A stretch of 64,000 nt of DNA from Nonomuraea fuscirosea. GTDB taxonomy: Bacteria; Actinomycetota; Actinomycetes; Streptosporangiales; Streptosporangiaceae. A program made the position numbers and the translations under genes. Under the pieces are notes generated by a model. It searched no databases. It saw only the letters and a list, made by a program, of their open reading frames with translations, and was not told the origin of the DNA. Shown here one piece after another: positions 8,711-18,848 of this stretch (position 1 is its first letter; each line of letters begins with the position of its first letter). The stretch spans positions 1-64,000 of the forward strand of contig NZ_PVNG01000033.1 of NCBI RefSeq assembly GCF_003001935.1, written 5' to 3'.

Positions 8711-9034
8711 ATGAGCGCAGAGGATCTCGAAAAGTACGAAACCGAGATGGAGCTGCAGCTTTACCGCGAATACCGTGATGTCGTCGGTTTGTTCACGTAC
8801 GTGGTGGAGACTGAACGGCGCTTCTATCTGACCAACTCGGTGGATCTCGACGTCCGTACCGCGGAGAACGGTGACGTCTTCTTCGACGTGAAGATGCAGG
8901 ACGCCTGGGTGTGGGACATGTACCGGCCGGCGCGGTTCGTCAAGAACGTGCGGGTCGTGACATTCAAGGACGTGAACGTGGAGGAGCTCGCCAAGGCGGA
9001 CCTGGAAATGCCCAAGGAGGGGTTCTCGGGGTAG
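8711..9034 (+). CDS. DUF2469 protein, function unknown
   Basis: The 107-residue acidic protein begins MSAEDLEKYETEMELQLYREYRDVV and contains FYLTNSVDLDVR and DAWVWDMYRPARFVKNVRVVTFKDVNVEEL, the whole of the DUF2469 family. It is highly conserved in actinobacteria and sits next to rnhB in most of them. There is no known activity, signal peptide or membrane segment. AGGAGG at 8699-8704 fixes the start. In most relatives yraN follows almost at once; here it is 867 bp away. Confidence 0.9.
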   Translation: MSAEDLEKYETEMELQLYREYRDVVGLFTYVVETERRFYLTNSVDLDVRTAENGDVFFDVKMQDAWVWDMYRPARFVKNVRVVTFKDVNVEELAKADLEMPKEGFSG

Positions 9035-9901
9035 GGGGCGCGTGGGAAGGCTGGGGGCCTGAGCCGGCGATGGACTCACGGCCCTGGGACGTACACGGCT
9101 ACGGCCCGCTGACAAGGCCGTTCACTCCCACGCCTGCCGCGCCCGCACCTCAGGGCATGCCCGCCTGTCAGCAGTGCGGTCGCATCCATCTCAGGGCGCG
9201 CTCTCATCTCGGGCACGCCCGCATTTCACGAGACCGGCCGCATTTGAGGGGCCCTGGCCGCTCTCACCGTTCCAGGCGGTCGGGCCGGAAAGCTCTCACC
9301 CACGACCGCGTCATCCGAGCCGCGCTCGACCTCACGGAGGTCGCCTCTTCCCCTTGAGGTGGGCCCAGCACTTGCCTGGCCGCTCATCCCCTGCACGGCG
9401 GCCCTTGCTTTCAATAGAGCGCTCCCCCTTTCCACGAGATTACCGAGGGTGCCGCTCGCTCTTCCTGCGGGCGAACCCGGCGCCCTCCCGGATTCCCTCG
9501 CTCTTCCTGCGAGCGGCCCCTGCCGCTCTTCGCGGCCGTTCGGCCCTCTGGCAGGGAGGGTCCTGCACTTTCTGAGCTGCTTACGCTTCCCACGAGGTGG
9601 GCTCTGTGCTTCCCGCGAGGTGGGCTTCTTGCTTCACCGGGGCCGCTCGCCCTCATCGCGGCCTGTGATCTTGAGACGCTGACTCTAGGAGGATCACGGG
9701 AAGCACCCGCTTCCACGGGACCGAGAAGCAGCCACTCGGCGGGACATGGGAGATGGGGGCCCGCTCCCGCGTTATCCACAGGCTCTCCCCCTCCCTCCAC
9801 CCCTATCCCCAGAACCCCGTTCGGCCCCTCATCCACCACCCCGCATCCGCGAAGGTCAGTGCGCAGACCCACCCGCACCACCCACCGGACGGAGCCGGCA
9901 C
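9035..9901. other. 867-bp spacer between DUF2469 gene and yraN
   Basis: I find no credible gene. The frames that stay open are Pro/Arg/Ser-rich and lack ribosome-binding sites. Words such as CTCGCTCTTCCTGCG (near 9455 and 9498) and CTTCCCACGAGGTGGGCT / CTTCCCGCGAGGTGGGCT (near 9587 and 9610) are repeated, so this looks like another decayed repeat tract. Near its right end is the sequence TTATCCACA (9772-9780). Confidence 0.55.
9772..9780 (+). promoter_or_regulatory. DnaA-box-like 9-mer
   Basis: TTATCCACA equals the consensus E. coli DnaA box. It is a single site 122 bp before yraN and could be chance. Confidence 0.3.
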
Positions 9902-10261
9902 ATGACACCGGAGAGCAAGCAAGAGCTGGGCAAACGCGGCGAGCAGGTAGCGGTGACCTACCTGGAGGCCGAGGGGATGAAGGTGATCGAACGCAACTGG
10001 CGCTGCCGCCACGGCGAGATCGACATCATCGCGGAAGACGGCTCCAACCTCGTCGTGGTGGAGGTCAAAACCCGATCGAGCAGATCACACGGCTCCGCCC
10101 TGGAGTCGGTCAGCCCCGCCAAACTCGCCCGGCTGCGCATGCTCGCGGCCAAATGGCTGACCACGCGCACCGAAACGTACAAAGCGGTCAGGGTAGACGT
10201 GATCGCCCTCGAACGTTTCGCCGGTGATTTCGCACTGCGTCACGTGCGGGGGGCGATCTAG
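9902..10261 (+). CDS. yraN: UPF0102 / YraN family nuclease-fold protein
   Basis: The 119-residue protein begins MTPESKQELGKRGEQVAVTYLEAEGM. The PD-(D/E)XK-like pattern is visible as GEIDII (E39, D41) and VEVKTR (E54, K56), as in Holliday-junction-resolvase-like nucleases, but the function of the family is unproven. I chose the ATG at 9902 because conservation begins there; the frame is open further upstream with low-complexity sequence. It abuts comM, the stop being followed directly by the comM GTG. Confidence 0.9.
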   Translation: MTPESKQELGKRGEQVAVTYLEAEGMKVIERNWRCRHGEIDIIAEDGSNLVVVEVKTRSSRSHGSALESVSPAKLARLRMLAAKWLTTRTETYKAVRVDVIALERFAGDFALRHVRGAI

Positions 10262-11800
10262 GTGGCCGTGGCCCGCACGCGCAGTGTGGCGCTGGTGGGC
10301 GTCACGGGCCGTACGGTGGAGGTCGAGGCCGACGTGGGCAACGGCCTGGCCGGCATCCACCTCATCGGCCTCCCCGACACCGCACTCAGCGAAGCCCGCG
10401 ACCGGGTGAGATCAGCGATGGTCAACAGCAACTATCCCTGGCCGGACGCCCGCATCATCGTCAGCCTCTTCCCGGCCAGTCTCCCCAAGCGCGGATCGCA
10501 GTTCGACCTGGCCATCGCGATGGCCATCCTCGGCGCGGCCGGAGTGGTTCCCGCGGAACGGATCGCGGAGCCGTTCTTCCTCGGCGAGCTGGGCCTGGAC
10601 GGCCGAATTAGGGCGGTACGCGGCGTGCTGCCCTCCGTCCTGGGCGCGGCCAAGCACGGAGACGTCACGGTCGTGGTCCCGGCGGCGAATTCCGCGGAGG
10701 CCGTCCTGGTGCCTGACGTGAAGGTGGTCCCCGTCGCGCACCTGCGGCAGCTCGTGGAGTGGCTGCGAAAGGGAGACGACCCGCCCAAACCAGAGACGGA
10801 TGAGTGCCCGGAGCCACCCAAACCCGCCGCCAAGCCCGACAACATCGACCTGGCGGACGTCGTGGGCCAGCCGGTCGCCCGCCGAGCCCTCGAAGTCTGC
10901 GCGGCCGGCGGCCACAACCTCTGGATGCTCGGCCCGCCCGGCACCGGCAAGACCATGCTCGCGGAGCGCCTCCCCACCCTCCTGCCGAATCTGGAGCTCG
11001 ACCATGCCCTGGAGGTCACGGCCATCCACTCGGTCGCCGGAGCCCTGCCATCCAGTGCCCCCATGATGAGCCGGCCACCGTTCGTCAGCCCGCACCACAC
11101 GGCGACCTCCGCCGCGATCATCGGCGGCGGCAGCACGATCGTCCGCCCAGGAGCCGTCTCCCTGGCCCATCGCGGGGTGTTGTTCATGGACGAGGCGCCC
11201 GAGTTCCCGCGCCATGTCCTCGACGCGCTGAGACAGCCGCTCGAATCCGGCCGCGTGACCGTCTCCAGATCCGCCGGTTCGGTCACGTTCCCCGCCAGGT
11301 TCATGCTCATCCTGGCGGCGAACCCCTGCCCCTGCGCCCAGGCCGAAGACCAGGGAGGCACCTGCAGATGCACACCCATGACCCGCCGCCGTTACCTCGG
11401 CAGGCTCTCCGGCCCGCTGCTCGACCGCATAGACATGAAGGTCACGGTCGCGCGCTCGACCAGACGCGAGTTGCTGGCCGACCGTCAGTTCGTGGAGACC
11501 AGCGAGACGGTGGCCGAACGCGTCCTGGTGGCTCGTGAACGTGCCGCCAAACGTCTGGCCGGCACACCGTGGCGCTCGAACGCCGAGATCCCGTCCTCCG
11601 TCCTCCACGCCGACTACCGCCCGTCCGCCGAAGCGATGCACCCCATGACGTCCTGCCTCGACTCAGGCACCCTGACCGCCCGCGGCCTCGACCGCGTCGT
11701 CCGAGTCGCCTGGACCCTCGCCGACCTGGCCGACAAGGACGTCCCCAGCCAAGACGAAACCAACGCCGCCCTCAGCTTCTGGCTGGGCGTGGAGTCCTAA
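10262..11800 (+). CDS. comM: YifB/ComM family Mg-chelatase-like ATPase
   Basis: The 512-residue protein has an N-terminal Lon-protease-like domain (about 1-165, with VNLSPASLPKRG-like VSLFPASLPKRGSQFDLAIA), an AAA+ core with Walker A GPPGTGKT (224-231) and Walker B GVLFMDEAPEF, the NPCPC motif AANPCPCAQ, and a C-terminal lid. ComM is a hexameric helicase that extends branch migration during natural transformation in Gram-negative bacteria. In actinobacteria it is conserved beside dprA, but its role is less clear. The GTG start follows the yraN stop directly. Confidence 0.93.
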   Translation: MAVARTRSVALVGVTGRTVEVEADVGNGLAGIHLIGLPDTALSEARDRVRSAMVNSNYPWPDARIIVSLFPASLPKRGSQFDLAIAMAILGAAGVVPAERIAEPFFLGELGLDGRIRAVRGVLPSVLGAAKHGDVTVVVPAANSAEAVLVPDVKVVPVAHLRQLVEWLRKGDDPPKPETDECPEPPKPAAKPDNIDLADVVGQPVARRALEVCAAGGHNLWMLGPPGTGKTMLAERLPTLLPNLELDHALEVTAIHSVAGALPSSAPMMSRPPFVSPHHTATSAAIIGGGSTIVRPGAVSLAHRGVLFMDEAPEFPRHVLDALRQPLESGRVTVSRSAGSVTFPARFMLILAANPCPCAQAEDQGGTCRCTPMTRRRYLGRLSGPLLDRIDMKVTVARSTRRELLADRQFVETSETVAERVLVARERAAKRLAGTPWRSNAEIPSSVLHADYRPSAEAMHPMTSCLDSGTLTARGLDRVVRVAWTLADLADKDVPSQDETNAALSFWLGVES

Positions 11801-11828
11801 CCTCCAGCACCAGCAAGGCTGAGCACGC

Positions 11829-12060
11829 CACCATCTCGCACGAGCAGCGCCGAAGACGCCGCCATCTCGCACGAGCGGTCCCAGAGACGCCGCGAGCCCG
11901 CATGAGCGAGCCCGGAGACGTCGCCATCTCGCACGGGCGGACCCGAAGGCGCCGCTATCTCGCACGAGCGGAGCCGCAGACGACGCCATCTCGGACACAA
12001 GCAGAGTTCCTAAGCCCTCGCCTCGCACGAGCAGGGCCGACGACGTCGCCATCGGACGCG
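11829..12060. repeat. Degenerate tandem array, about 31-bp unit
   Basis: About seven imperfect copies. Each begins CGCCATCTCGCACGAGC and then varies, ending AGACGC or similar. The 31-bp period is not a multiple of three, which argues against coding. Confidence 0.8.
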
Positions 12061-12364
12061 GCCCCCTTACACACTCGCGACCGACGATTGCACCTGCCCA
12101 CTCGTCGGTCCGAGTCAGCTCCACGACGTAGATCAAGTGACCGATCGAGAGAGCCCGCCGCAAGCAGCATCGATATGAAAGGTCAGGTCCAGGCTGAGAC
12201 CAGTCCTAGTCGACACAACCGACGCCTGAACCGGGGCGGGGCACTCCACGCCGTCCCGGCGGGGCCAACGCGAGCCGTCAAAGCCATACACACCCCACCG
12301 CGCCATACACCTCCGACCAAGCCGAACCATTCACCGCGCAGCGACCATCCGAGCCCACGCCTGC

Positions 12365-12610
12365 ACTTTGCACAGCGAACGACCGGACCCTCTACCTGCA
12401 CTTCTGCGCAGCGATCGCCCGGAGTTCGTGCCCGCGCCTTGCGCAGTGACCGGCCGGAGCCCCTGCCTGCACTTCGCAGTGACCGGCCGGAGCTCCCGGC
12501 CGCACCGTGTACAGCTCACGACCGGGTGCCCCTGATCGCACCTTGCGCAGCGACCGGCCGGAACCCTGACTGCACTTCGCCTAGCGACCGGTCGAAGCCC
12601 CGACCTGTGC
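12365..12610. repeat. Degenerate tandem array, 33-35-bp unit
   Basis: About seven imperfect copies built around GCAGCGACCGGCCGGAGCCC followed by CTGCCTGCACTTC or CACCTTGC. Period is 33 to 36 bp. Confidence 0.75.
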
Positions 12611-12778
12611 CCACCGCACGTCCTGTACCGCCCCGAACCGCAACCCGGAGCTTTGCCATGATCACCAAACGCCCAGCGCCACTCCAAGCTGCCACCCAGA
12701 ACACGCCCCTCTCACCCCTGGCACGCACCGGACCTACGACGCCCCCCGAGCACTTCCGGCCCGTCACACGCATTACAC

Positions 12779-12976
12779 CGGTCGCATCAGGTAGGGCGGC
12801 CGGACTCGGCAAGCCGGTCGGATTTGGCAGGCCGGTCACGTCCGGTAAGCCAGTCAGACCCGGTGCGCTAAGCATGTCCTGTATGCCGGTCGGACCCGGT
12901 GCGCTAATCAGGTCCTCTATGCCGGTCGGACCCGGTGTGCCAATCACGTCCGGTACGCCGGTCAGACCGGTTGCGC
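12779..12976. repeat. Eleven tandem 18-bp repeats
   Basis: Eleven units of exactly 18 bp start every 18 bp from 12779 to 12959. Typical copies are CGGTCGGACCCGGTGCGC and TAATCAGGTCCTCTATGC; alternate units pair into a 36-bp higher-order repeat between 12851 and 12958. No gaps occur between the copies. Confidence 0.9.
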
Positions 12977-13178
12977 CCCTTCAACACCTCACAAACGTCA
13001 TGCGTGCCAGCCCTGCGACTCCTGCGGCTGCCACTCCCACTCCCACAGGCGCGGCCATCACCGGACCGGTCACATCCACCGAGGGCGACCAAGTCCGGAC
13101 AGAAGTCCTCTGCCGTATGAGGCCTGGAAGGAGACCAGACCCTGCAGCGAAGCCGGGACTAACAGGGAGGCCAAGCCT

Positions 13179-15029
13179 GTGATGGAGATCAGCATCGAGA
13201 CAGCGTCGGAAAGCCGCGAGACAGCGAACCACGCGCAAACGCAGGACGACAGCGGCACAGCCGACAGCCGGACAGTCGACAGCGGGCCCTCGCACTCTCC
13301 CGGGCGGATCGAAACCAGGAGGGCTCCTACCACTTCGACTGTTCCTCCAGGGATCTACGGTTCCCTGGAAGCACCTGGCCCTTCCAGCCCTTACAACCCC
13401 TCCAGCCCTTCCAGCCCATCCAACCCCTTTAGCACCTCTAGGCCCTCTAGCCCGATTCGCTCGTCTAGCCCGTGCAGGCCCTCCAGCATCTCCAGGCCCT
13501 CCGGCACGTCCAGGACAGGGGAGGCGTCGACCGGCACCGGGACGCCTGCTACATACCCCGGCCGCCCAAATGGGACAGCCCTGACCGCCGAAGAGTCTGG
13601 ATTGTCCAAGATCGACAGATTTTGTGAGTCCGATGAAACCTCGTCGGGGGACCAGGTAACACCGGGACCTTCCGAACATGCCGGAGCCCCTCAGAACGCC
13701 CTCACCGTCGCCGTCGCCGCAGAAGCGAGAGCCCCGAGCGACACAAATGAACATGTCGGCCCCGTCATCATCGCTGCAACAGCCCAAGGCGAGACCGAAG
13801 CCCGAGCCGCCCTCATGCGAGCCGCCGACGTAGGCGACCCCGTGATGGGCCGCCTGGTAGACCAGTACGGTGCCCAGCAGGCAGTGAGGGCGATCCGCTC
13901 CCGGACCCTGCCACCGGAGTTCACCGCCCGAGAAGCCGAGCAAGAACGCCCACCCGACCTCACGGCACGCCTGAACACCTGGTACGCCCGCCTGGCGGCC
14001 TCCAACCCCGCAGCGGATGTCGAGGTGGGGAAGAGTTTCGGAGCCAGGCTGATCATCCCGGGCGACTCGGAGTGGCCGACGCAGCTGGACCAGCTCGGAG
14101 CGGGCCGTCCCCTGGCGCTCTGGGCTCACGGCACCGCGGACCTCCGCTTCTCGTGCCTCAAATCGGTGGCCGTAGTAGGAGCCAGAGCCGCCACGTCATA
14201 CGGTTCTCACGTCGCGGCGGAGTTCGGCGTCGGCTTGAGCGAGTCGGGCTGGACCGTCGTGTCAGGCGGAGCGTTCGGTGTGGACGGAGCCGCGCACAAG
14301 GGCGCGCTGGCCGCCGGTGCGCCGACGGTCGTGGTCCTCGCCTGTGGTGTGGACGTCTGCTATCCGAGCAGCCACGAGGCTTTGTTCGCGGCCGTCGGGC
14401 AGCAGGGGGTCCTGATCAGCGAGTGCCCGCCCGGCGTCCATCCGACCCGAGCCCGCTTCCTCATCAGGAACCGCCTGATAGCCGCCCTGTCGCGAGGCAC
14501 GGTGGTCGTCGAAGCGGCTCTCCGCAGCGGCGCCCTCAACACGGCCACCCACGCCCTGACCCTCACCAGACACCTCGGCGCGGTGCCGGGGCCGATCACG
14601 TCGAGCATGTCCGCCGGCTGCCACAGACTCCTCCGCGAACGCAAGGCGGTGTGTGTCACCTCACCGGAGGACATGATCGAGCTCGTGGGCGTGCTGGGCG
14701 ACGACCTGACACCACAGACGAGAGCTCCCGCTGTTCCCAGAGACAAGCTCAACGAGTCGACGAAACGAGTCCTGGACGCGGTACCCACCCGAGGCGGCGC
14801 AGGGCCGGCATCGATCGCGGTGGCGGCCGGGGTCGGCCTGGACACGGCGTTGAGCGCCTTGGGCGGCCTGGCCGCCGCGGGCTACGTCGAACGAAGCACC
14901 AAGGGCTGGCGCCTCCGCAAACAACAAACCGCGTACCGCAGAGCCCCCGACTCCAGCACCCTCGAACCACCCCCAGCCCCCGAGCCCGACCCCGCGGAAT
15001 TCCCACCCTTCCCGGAGGACTTCCCGTAA
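13179..15029 (+). CDS. dprA: DNA processing protein DprA with long N-terminal extension
   Basis: DprA binds single-stranded DNA and loads RecA; in non-competent bacteria its role is uncertain. The SAM-like start (EARAALMRAADVGDP) begins near residue 207. The Rossmann core has KSVAVVGARAATSYG, VSGGAFGVDGAAHKGAL, LISECPPG and RNRLIAALS. A DprA winged helix lies near residues 525-590. The protein is 616 residues against about 300-400 usually. The first 200 or so are Ser/Pro/Thr-rich and repeat-encoded. A GGGAGG at 13165-13170 lies 8 bp before the GTG at 13179 (ATG at 13182), and I see no good start between it and the conserved region, so the extension may be translated. Confidence 0.88.
   Translation: MMEISIETASESRETANHAQTQDDSGTADSRTVDSGPSHSPGRIETRRAPTTSTVPPGIYGSLEAPGPSSPYNPSSPSSPSNPFSTSRPSSPIRSSSPCRPSSISRPSGTSRTGEASTGTGTPATYPGRPNGTALTAEESGLSKIDRFCESDETSSGDQVTPGPSEHAGAPQNALTVAVAAEARAPSDTNEHVGPVIIAATAQGETEARAALMRAADVGDPVMGRLVDQYGAQQAVRAIRSRTLPPEFTAREAEQERPPDLTARLNTWYARLAASNPAADVEVGKSFGARLIIPGDSEWPTQLDQLGAGRPLALWAHGTADLRFSCLKSVAVVGARAATSYGSHVAAEFGVGLSESGWTVVSGGAFGVDGAAHKGALAAGAPTVVVLACGVDVCYPSSHEALFAAVGQQGVLISECPPGVHPTRARFLIRNRLIAALSRGTVVVEAALRSGALNTATHALTLTRHLGAVPGPITSSMSAGCHRLLRERKAVCVTSPEDMIELVGVLGDDLTPQTRAPAVPRDKLNESTKRVLDAVPTRGGAGPASIAVAAGVGLDTALSALGGLAAAGYVERSTKGWRLRKQQTAYRRAPDSSTLEPPPAPEPDPAEFPPFPEDFP
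13378..13515 (+). repeat. 9-bp repeats encoding a Ser/Pro-rich segment of DprA
   Basis: Imperfect units such as CCCTCCAGC and CCTTCCAGC are repeated in frame, giving PSSP, SSPSSP and RPSS runs in the N-terminal extension of DprA. Confidence 0.75.
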
Positions 15030-15692
15030 CCGCAGCAGGGTTGCCCCATCAACGAGGGCGATCACGTACGCACAACACCGAGTACCAGGTGAGGCCCAGG
15101 CAGTCCCGCGAACAGGAGGCTGAAGACCTGCGTCATCAGCGAAGGAAGCCTCGGCCGATGGCGTAGAAAACGGTGCAGGCGATGCAGGGCTGCCGGGACA
15201 GGCCAATTCCCCCCGGTGAAGGCGTGCGATCAACTCATACAACCCCGGCGCGCGACAACGGCATCACACGACGGGTTGCGCCGACGGAAGTGGCGCACCA
15301 CTTTGCCCTGCTCACAAACATGGAGCTGTGAAATGGTGACGGCCACCGTTTGACCCTTGGAGGGCCCTGACGAGACCGGAGAGCAGAACGATGGCCGCAA
15401 CAACAGTGTGGCTTCCGACTGGTCGCGGGTAAGGCAGAACGCACATCGGTGGCTCCTACTTTGTCGACCCCGTCAAGCGAGCATTTACGACGAAGATGGG
15501 GGAGGGTGAGTGGGTTTGGACGGGCCGGGGTGGCGAGGCGGACATGAGCGGGTTCGTGGTTTGGAGGTGGGAGGTGTGGTGGGTATGGGTGGGCGAGTGG
15601 CCGGAAGAGTGAGCGTCTTGAATGGCGGTGGGTGTGGCGTGCGGTGGACGTTCGAGGGGACGGACGCGGTCAGACCTTGATCGGAGAGTGAT
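15030..15692. other. 663-bp spacer between dprA and xerC, nothing recognised
   Basis: No open frame here shows a known domain or a ribosome-binding site. The right part (15500-15650) is G/T-rich on the plus strand. No tRNA cloverleaf or strong hairpin was seen. Confidence 0.5.
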
Positions 15693-16595
15693 GTGGGCGT
15701 GGACGAGGTGGGCGTGGACAGGGAAGACGTGGTGATCGAGTTCGGGCGGTATTTGCGGCTTGAGCGTGATCTTTCGCCGCACACGGTCCGGGCGTACTTG
15801 ACCGACGTCAACTCCCTGCTCGATCACACGCACGGGGTGCTGGAAGGGCTCGATATCGGGGCGCTGAGGGAGTGGCTGGCCGGGCAGCATGCGGCGGGAA
15901 AGGCGCGGGCCACGCTGGCGCGGAAGACGGCCTGCGCTCGTACCTTTACCGCGTACTGCCATCGCCGCGGCTGGTTGTCGACGGATCCGGGGCTGCTGCT
16001 GGGGAGCGCCAAGGCGCCCAGGCCGCTGCCCGCCGTACTCGATCAGCGGCAGGCGGAGGCAGCCCTGGATGCCACCCCCAGCGGAGACCCTAAGGAACTG
16101 CGCGATCAGGCGCTTCTTGAGTTGTTGTACGCCACGGGCGTGCGGGTGAGTGAACTTTGCGCGCTCGACGTTGACGATGTCGACCGTGAGCGGAACGTCG
16201 TCAGGGTGATGGGCAAAGGGCGCAAGGAGCGTACGGTGCCGTTCGGGCTTCCTGCTCTACGCGCGTTGGATCGGTGGTGCATCCATGGGCGGCCGTTGTG
16301 GATGAAGGCTGGAAGCGGGCCGGCCCTCTTCCTGGGAGTTCGGGGTGGGCGTATCGACGCGGGCACCGTACGGCGAGTGGTGCACGCGCGGCTGGCGCAA
16401 GTAGAGGGCGCGCCCGATCTGGGGCCGCATGGGTTGCGGCACAGTGCGGCGACGCATCTTCTTGAAGGCGGCGCAGACCTTCGCAGCGTGCAGGAACTGC
16501 TTGGGCACGCGTCCCTCAACACCACCCAGATCTACACGCATGTATCGATCGAACGGCTGCGGGCGGCGTATCGGCAGGCGCATCCTCGGGCTTGA
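15693..16595 (+). CDS. xerC: Tyrosine recombinase XerC-like
   Basis: The 300-residue site-specific recombinase has an N-terminal SAM-like core-binding domain (about 10-100) and a catalytic domain. All catalytic residues are visible: R151 in GVRVSEL, K175 in GKGRKER, H246 and R249 in [12 protein letters not shown]272 in LGHASL and the nucleophile Y281 in IYTHVS. XerC with XerD resolves chromosome dimers at dif. Chromosomal xerC beside dprA and the M23 gene is a known actinobacterial arrangement, so this is not an island integrase. The first residues contain several GTG codons; 15693 is the longest reading and the true start could be up to 13 codons later. Confidence 0.92.
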   Translation: MGVDEVGVDREDVVIEFGRYLRLERDLSPHTVRAYLTDVNSLLDHTHGVLEGLDIGALREWLAGQHAAGKARATLARKTACARTFTAYCHRRGWLSTDPGLLLGSAKAPRPLPAVLDQRQAEAALDATPSGDPKELRDQALLELLYATGVRVSELCALDVDDVDRERNVVRVMGKGRKERTVPFGLPALRALDRWCIHGRPLWMKAGSGPALFLGVRGGRIDAGTVRRVVHARLAQVEGAPDLGPHGLRHSAATHLLEGGADLRSVQELLGHASLNTTQIYTHVSIERLRAAYRQAHPRA

Positions 16596-16867
16596 TCGAT
16601 GGATCGGGCAGGGATGAGGGCGGGTAGATGTGCGTCCATACGACGTGGGTCCACGACTCGCGGGTCGAGGCGCGAGTAACGGCTACCGTCTCGCTTTGGC
16701 CAGTCTGCTCAAAGCAGCTGACGCGATGACGCGAGGTGCTCTCAGTCAGTGGGTGGCCGTTCTAATCTCACCAGCCCTTCGGTCGGCCGGTAGGGACGGG
16801 GTTGTAGAGGCGGCGAAGGGCCATCGATCGAGCGGGTGCTGGCTGTTGATGTCGCGCGGTTCGTCGG

Positions 16868-17524
16868 TCAGCTCGGAGGAAGGCGGCGTCGGGGAGCTGC
16901 ATTTCGGCGGTGATGTCGTCCTTTACGGTGCTGACCTCGCGTCGGGCCGTGCTGAGGCGTTCTGACTTGGCGCTTGTTGCGTATGCGGTGTGTGCTGCGC
17001 AAGGCGGTGGCGAGCAGGAGGAGCACGGCTCCCACAAGTACGCCGACGCCGATTGTGGAGGCAGAGATCAGCTGGGTTGAGGCTGCGTACAGCAGGGATT
17101 GGATTGGGGATGTGGGGCGATGGCTGGCGGGTAGCGAGCCTTCTCCTGAGGTGGTAGCGCTTTTGTCGCCCTCCCCCTCGCTCTCGCTCTCCCCCTCGCT
17201 CTCGCTCTCGCTCTCGCTCTCCCCCTCGCTCTCGCTCTCGCTCTCGCTCTCGCTCTCGCTCTCGCTCTCGCTCTCGCTCTCGCTCTCGCTCTCGCTCTCG
17301 CTCTCGCTCTCGCTCTCGCTCTCGCTCTCGCTCTCGCTCTCGCTCTCGTCCTCGCTCTCGACGTAGCCGTCACTGATGCTGTCGCGGCCAGGGCCAGGGC
17401 CAGGGCCAAGATCAAGGCCAAGGTCAGCGCCGGACGTGGTGGCGATGGCGTTCGTGCTGGTGGCGTTCGTGGTCGCCGTTGTGGTGGTGCTGACGATCGC
17501 GGCGGTGGTCGTATCTGTGCTCAC
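16868..17524 (-). CDS. Ser-Glu repeat stalk with C-terminal membrane anchor, possibly the end of the M23 protein
   Basis: On the minus strand this frame encodes a Thr/Ala-rich segment, a Gly-Pro segment (GLDLGPGPGPG), about 70 residues of nearly pure Ser-Glu dipeptides, then a hydrophobic helix (about residues 150-170, STIGVGVLVGAVLLLLATAL) and a basic tail (RSTHRIRNKRQ and RKGRHHRR). This is the layout of a wall-spanning stalk with a C-terminal anchor. It has no signal peptide of its own. The frame stays open upstream through a Thr-Asp repeat into the 3' end of the M23 gene, one frame away. The two may be one protein split by a frameshift at a repeat junction. The first usable codon in this frame is a GTG at 17524. 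Confidence 0.55.
   Translation of the reverse strand: MSTDTTTAAIVSTTTTATTNATSTNAIATTSGADLGLDLGPGPGPGRDSISDGYVESEDESESESESESESESESESESESESESESESESESESESESEGESESESESEGESESEGEGDKSATTSGEGSLPASHRPTSPIQSLLYAASTQLISASTIGVGVLVGAVLLLLATALRSTHRIRNKRQVRTPQHGPTRGQHRKGRHHRRNAAPRRRLPPS
17168..17360. repeat. Hexanucleotide repeat (CTCGCT)n
   Basis: About 124 bp (17225-17348) is a perfect run of roughly 20 CTCGCT units, preceded by interrupted units with CTCCCC from 17168. On the minus strand each unit is AGC GAG, Ser-Glu. A 6-bp unit keeps the reading frame whatever the copy number. Confidence 0.97.
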
Positions 17525-17569
17525 GGTCGCGCTGGCGCTGGTGCTGGTGGCGGCGGTTGCAATGATCTT

Positions 17570-18653
<1,084 letters not shown>

Positions 18654-18704
18654 GCGGGGAGTTTGGCGGGGTTGCCTTGGGTCGCGAGGTGGTGAACGTC
18701 GTTC

Positions 18705-18743
18705 TGTGGATAGAGGGCGCAGCGGAAGGGTGCCTGTGGATAA
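18705..18743 (-). promoter_or_regulatory. Two DnaA-box-like 9-mers
   Basis: TGTGGATAG (18705-18713) and TGTGGATAA (18735-18743) lie 30 bp apart, three turns of the helix. The second is a perfect reverse complement of TTATCCACA. They are upstream of the M23 start and may be binding sites for DnaA, but no other origin feature is near. Confidence 0.3.
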
Positions 18744-18848
18744 CGCGGTTGCGGAATGGTGAGGGTGAGGCATGATGGGGACGCCTGCTGCGGGACGGTG
18801 GGTCGACTCGATCAAGTGGTTCGTGGGCTACACCTGATGACGCTGCGG

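Larger units (their letters stand above)
11801..13178. other. 1.38-kb repeat-filled spacer between comM and dprA
   Basis: comM and dprA are normally adjacent or overlapping. Here they are separated by three unrelated degenerate tandem arrays (about 31-bp, 33-35-bp and 18-bp units), listed separately. One plus-strand frame is open through the whole tract, but its product is Arg/Pro/Thr-rich, it starts inside comM in another frame, and it changes composition with each array. I take it as non-coding. Confidence 0.7.

Noticed and set aside
11829-12610. Regularly spaced repeats of 31-36 bp that might be a CRISPR array
   Set aside because: The similarity runs through the whole unit. There is no constant repeat with unique spacers, copies are diverged, and no cas genes are near.
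11569-13182. Plus-strand open frame of 537 codons across the comM-dprA gap
   Set aside because: It begins inside comM in another frame, is Arg/Pro/Thr-rich, and changes composition at each repeat array.
15693-16595. Tyrosine recombinase as integrase of a mobile island
   Set aside because: It sits at the conserved xerC position beside dprA, has no att-like repeats or tRNA next to it, and matches XerC in size and motifs.
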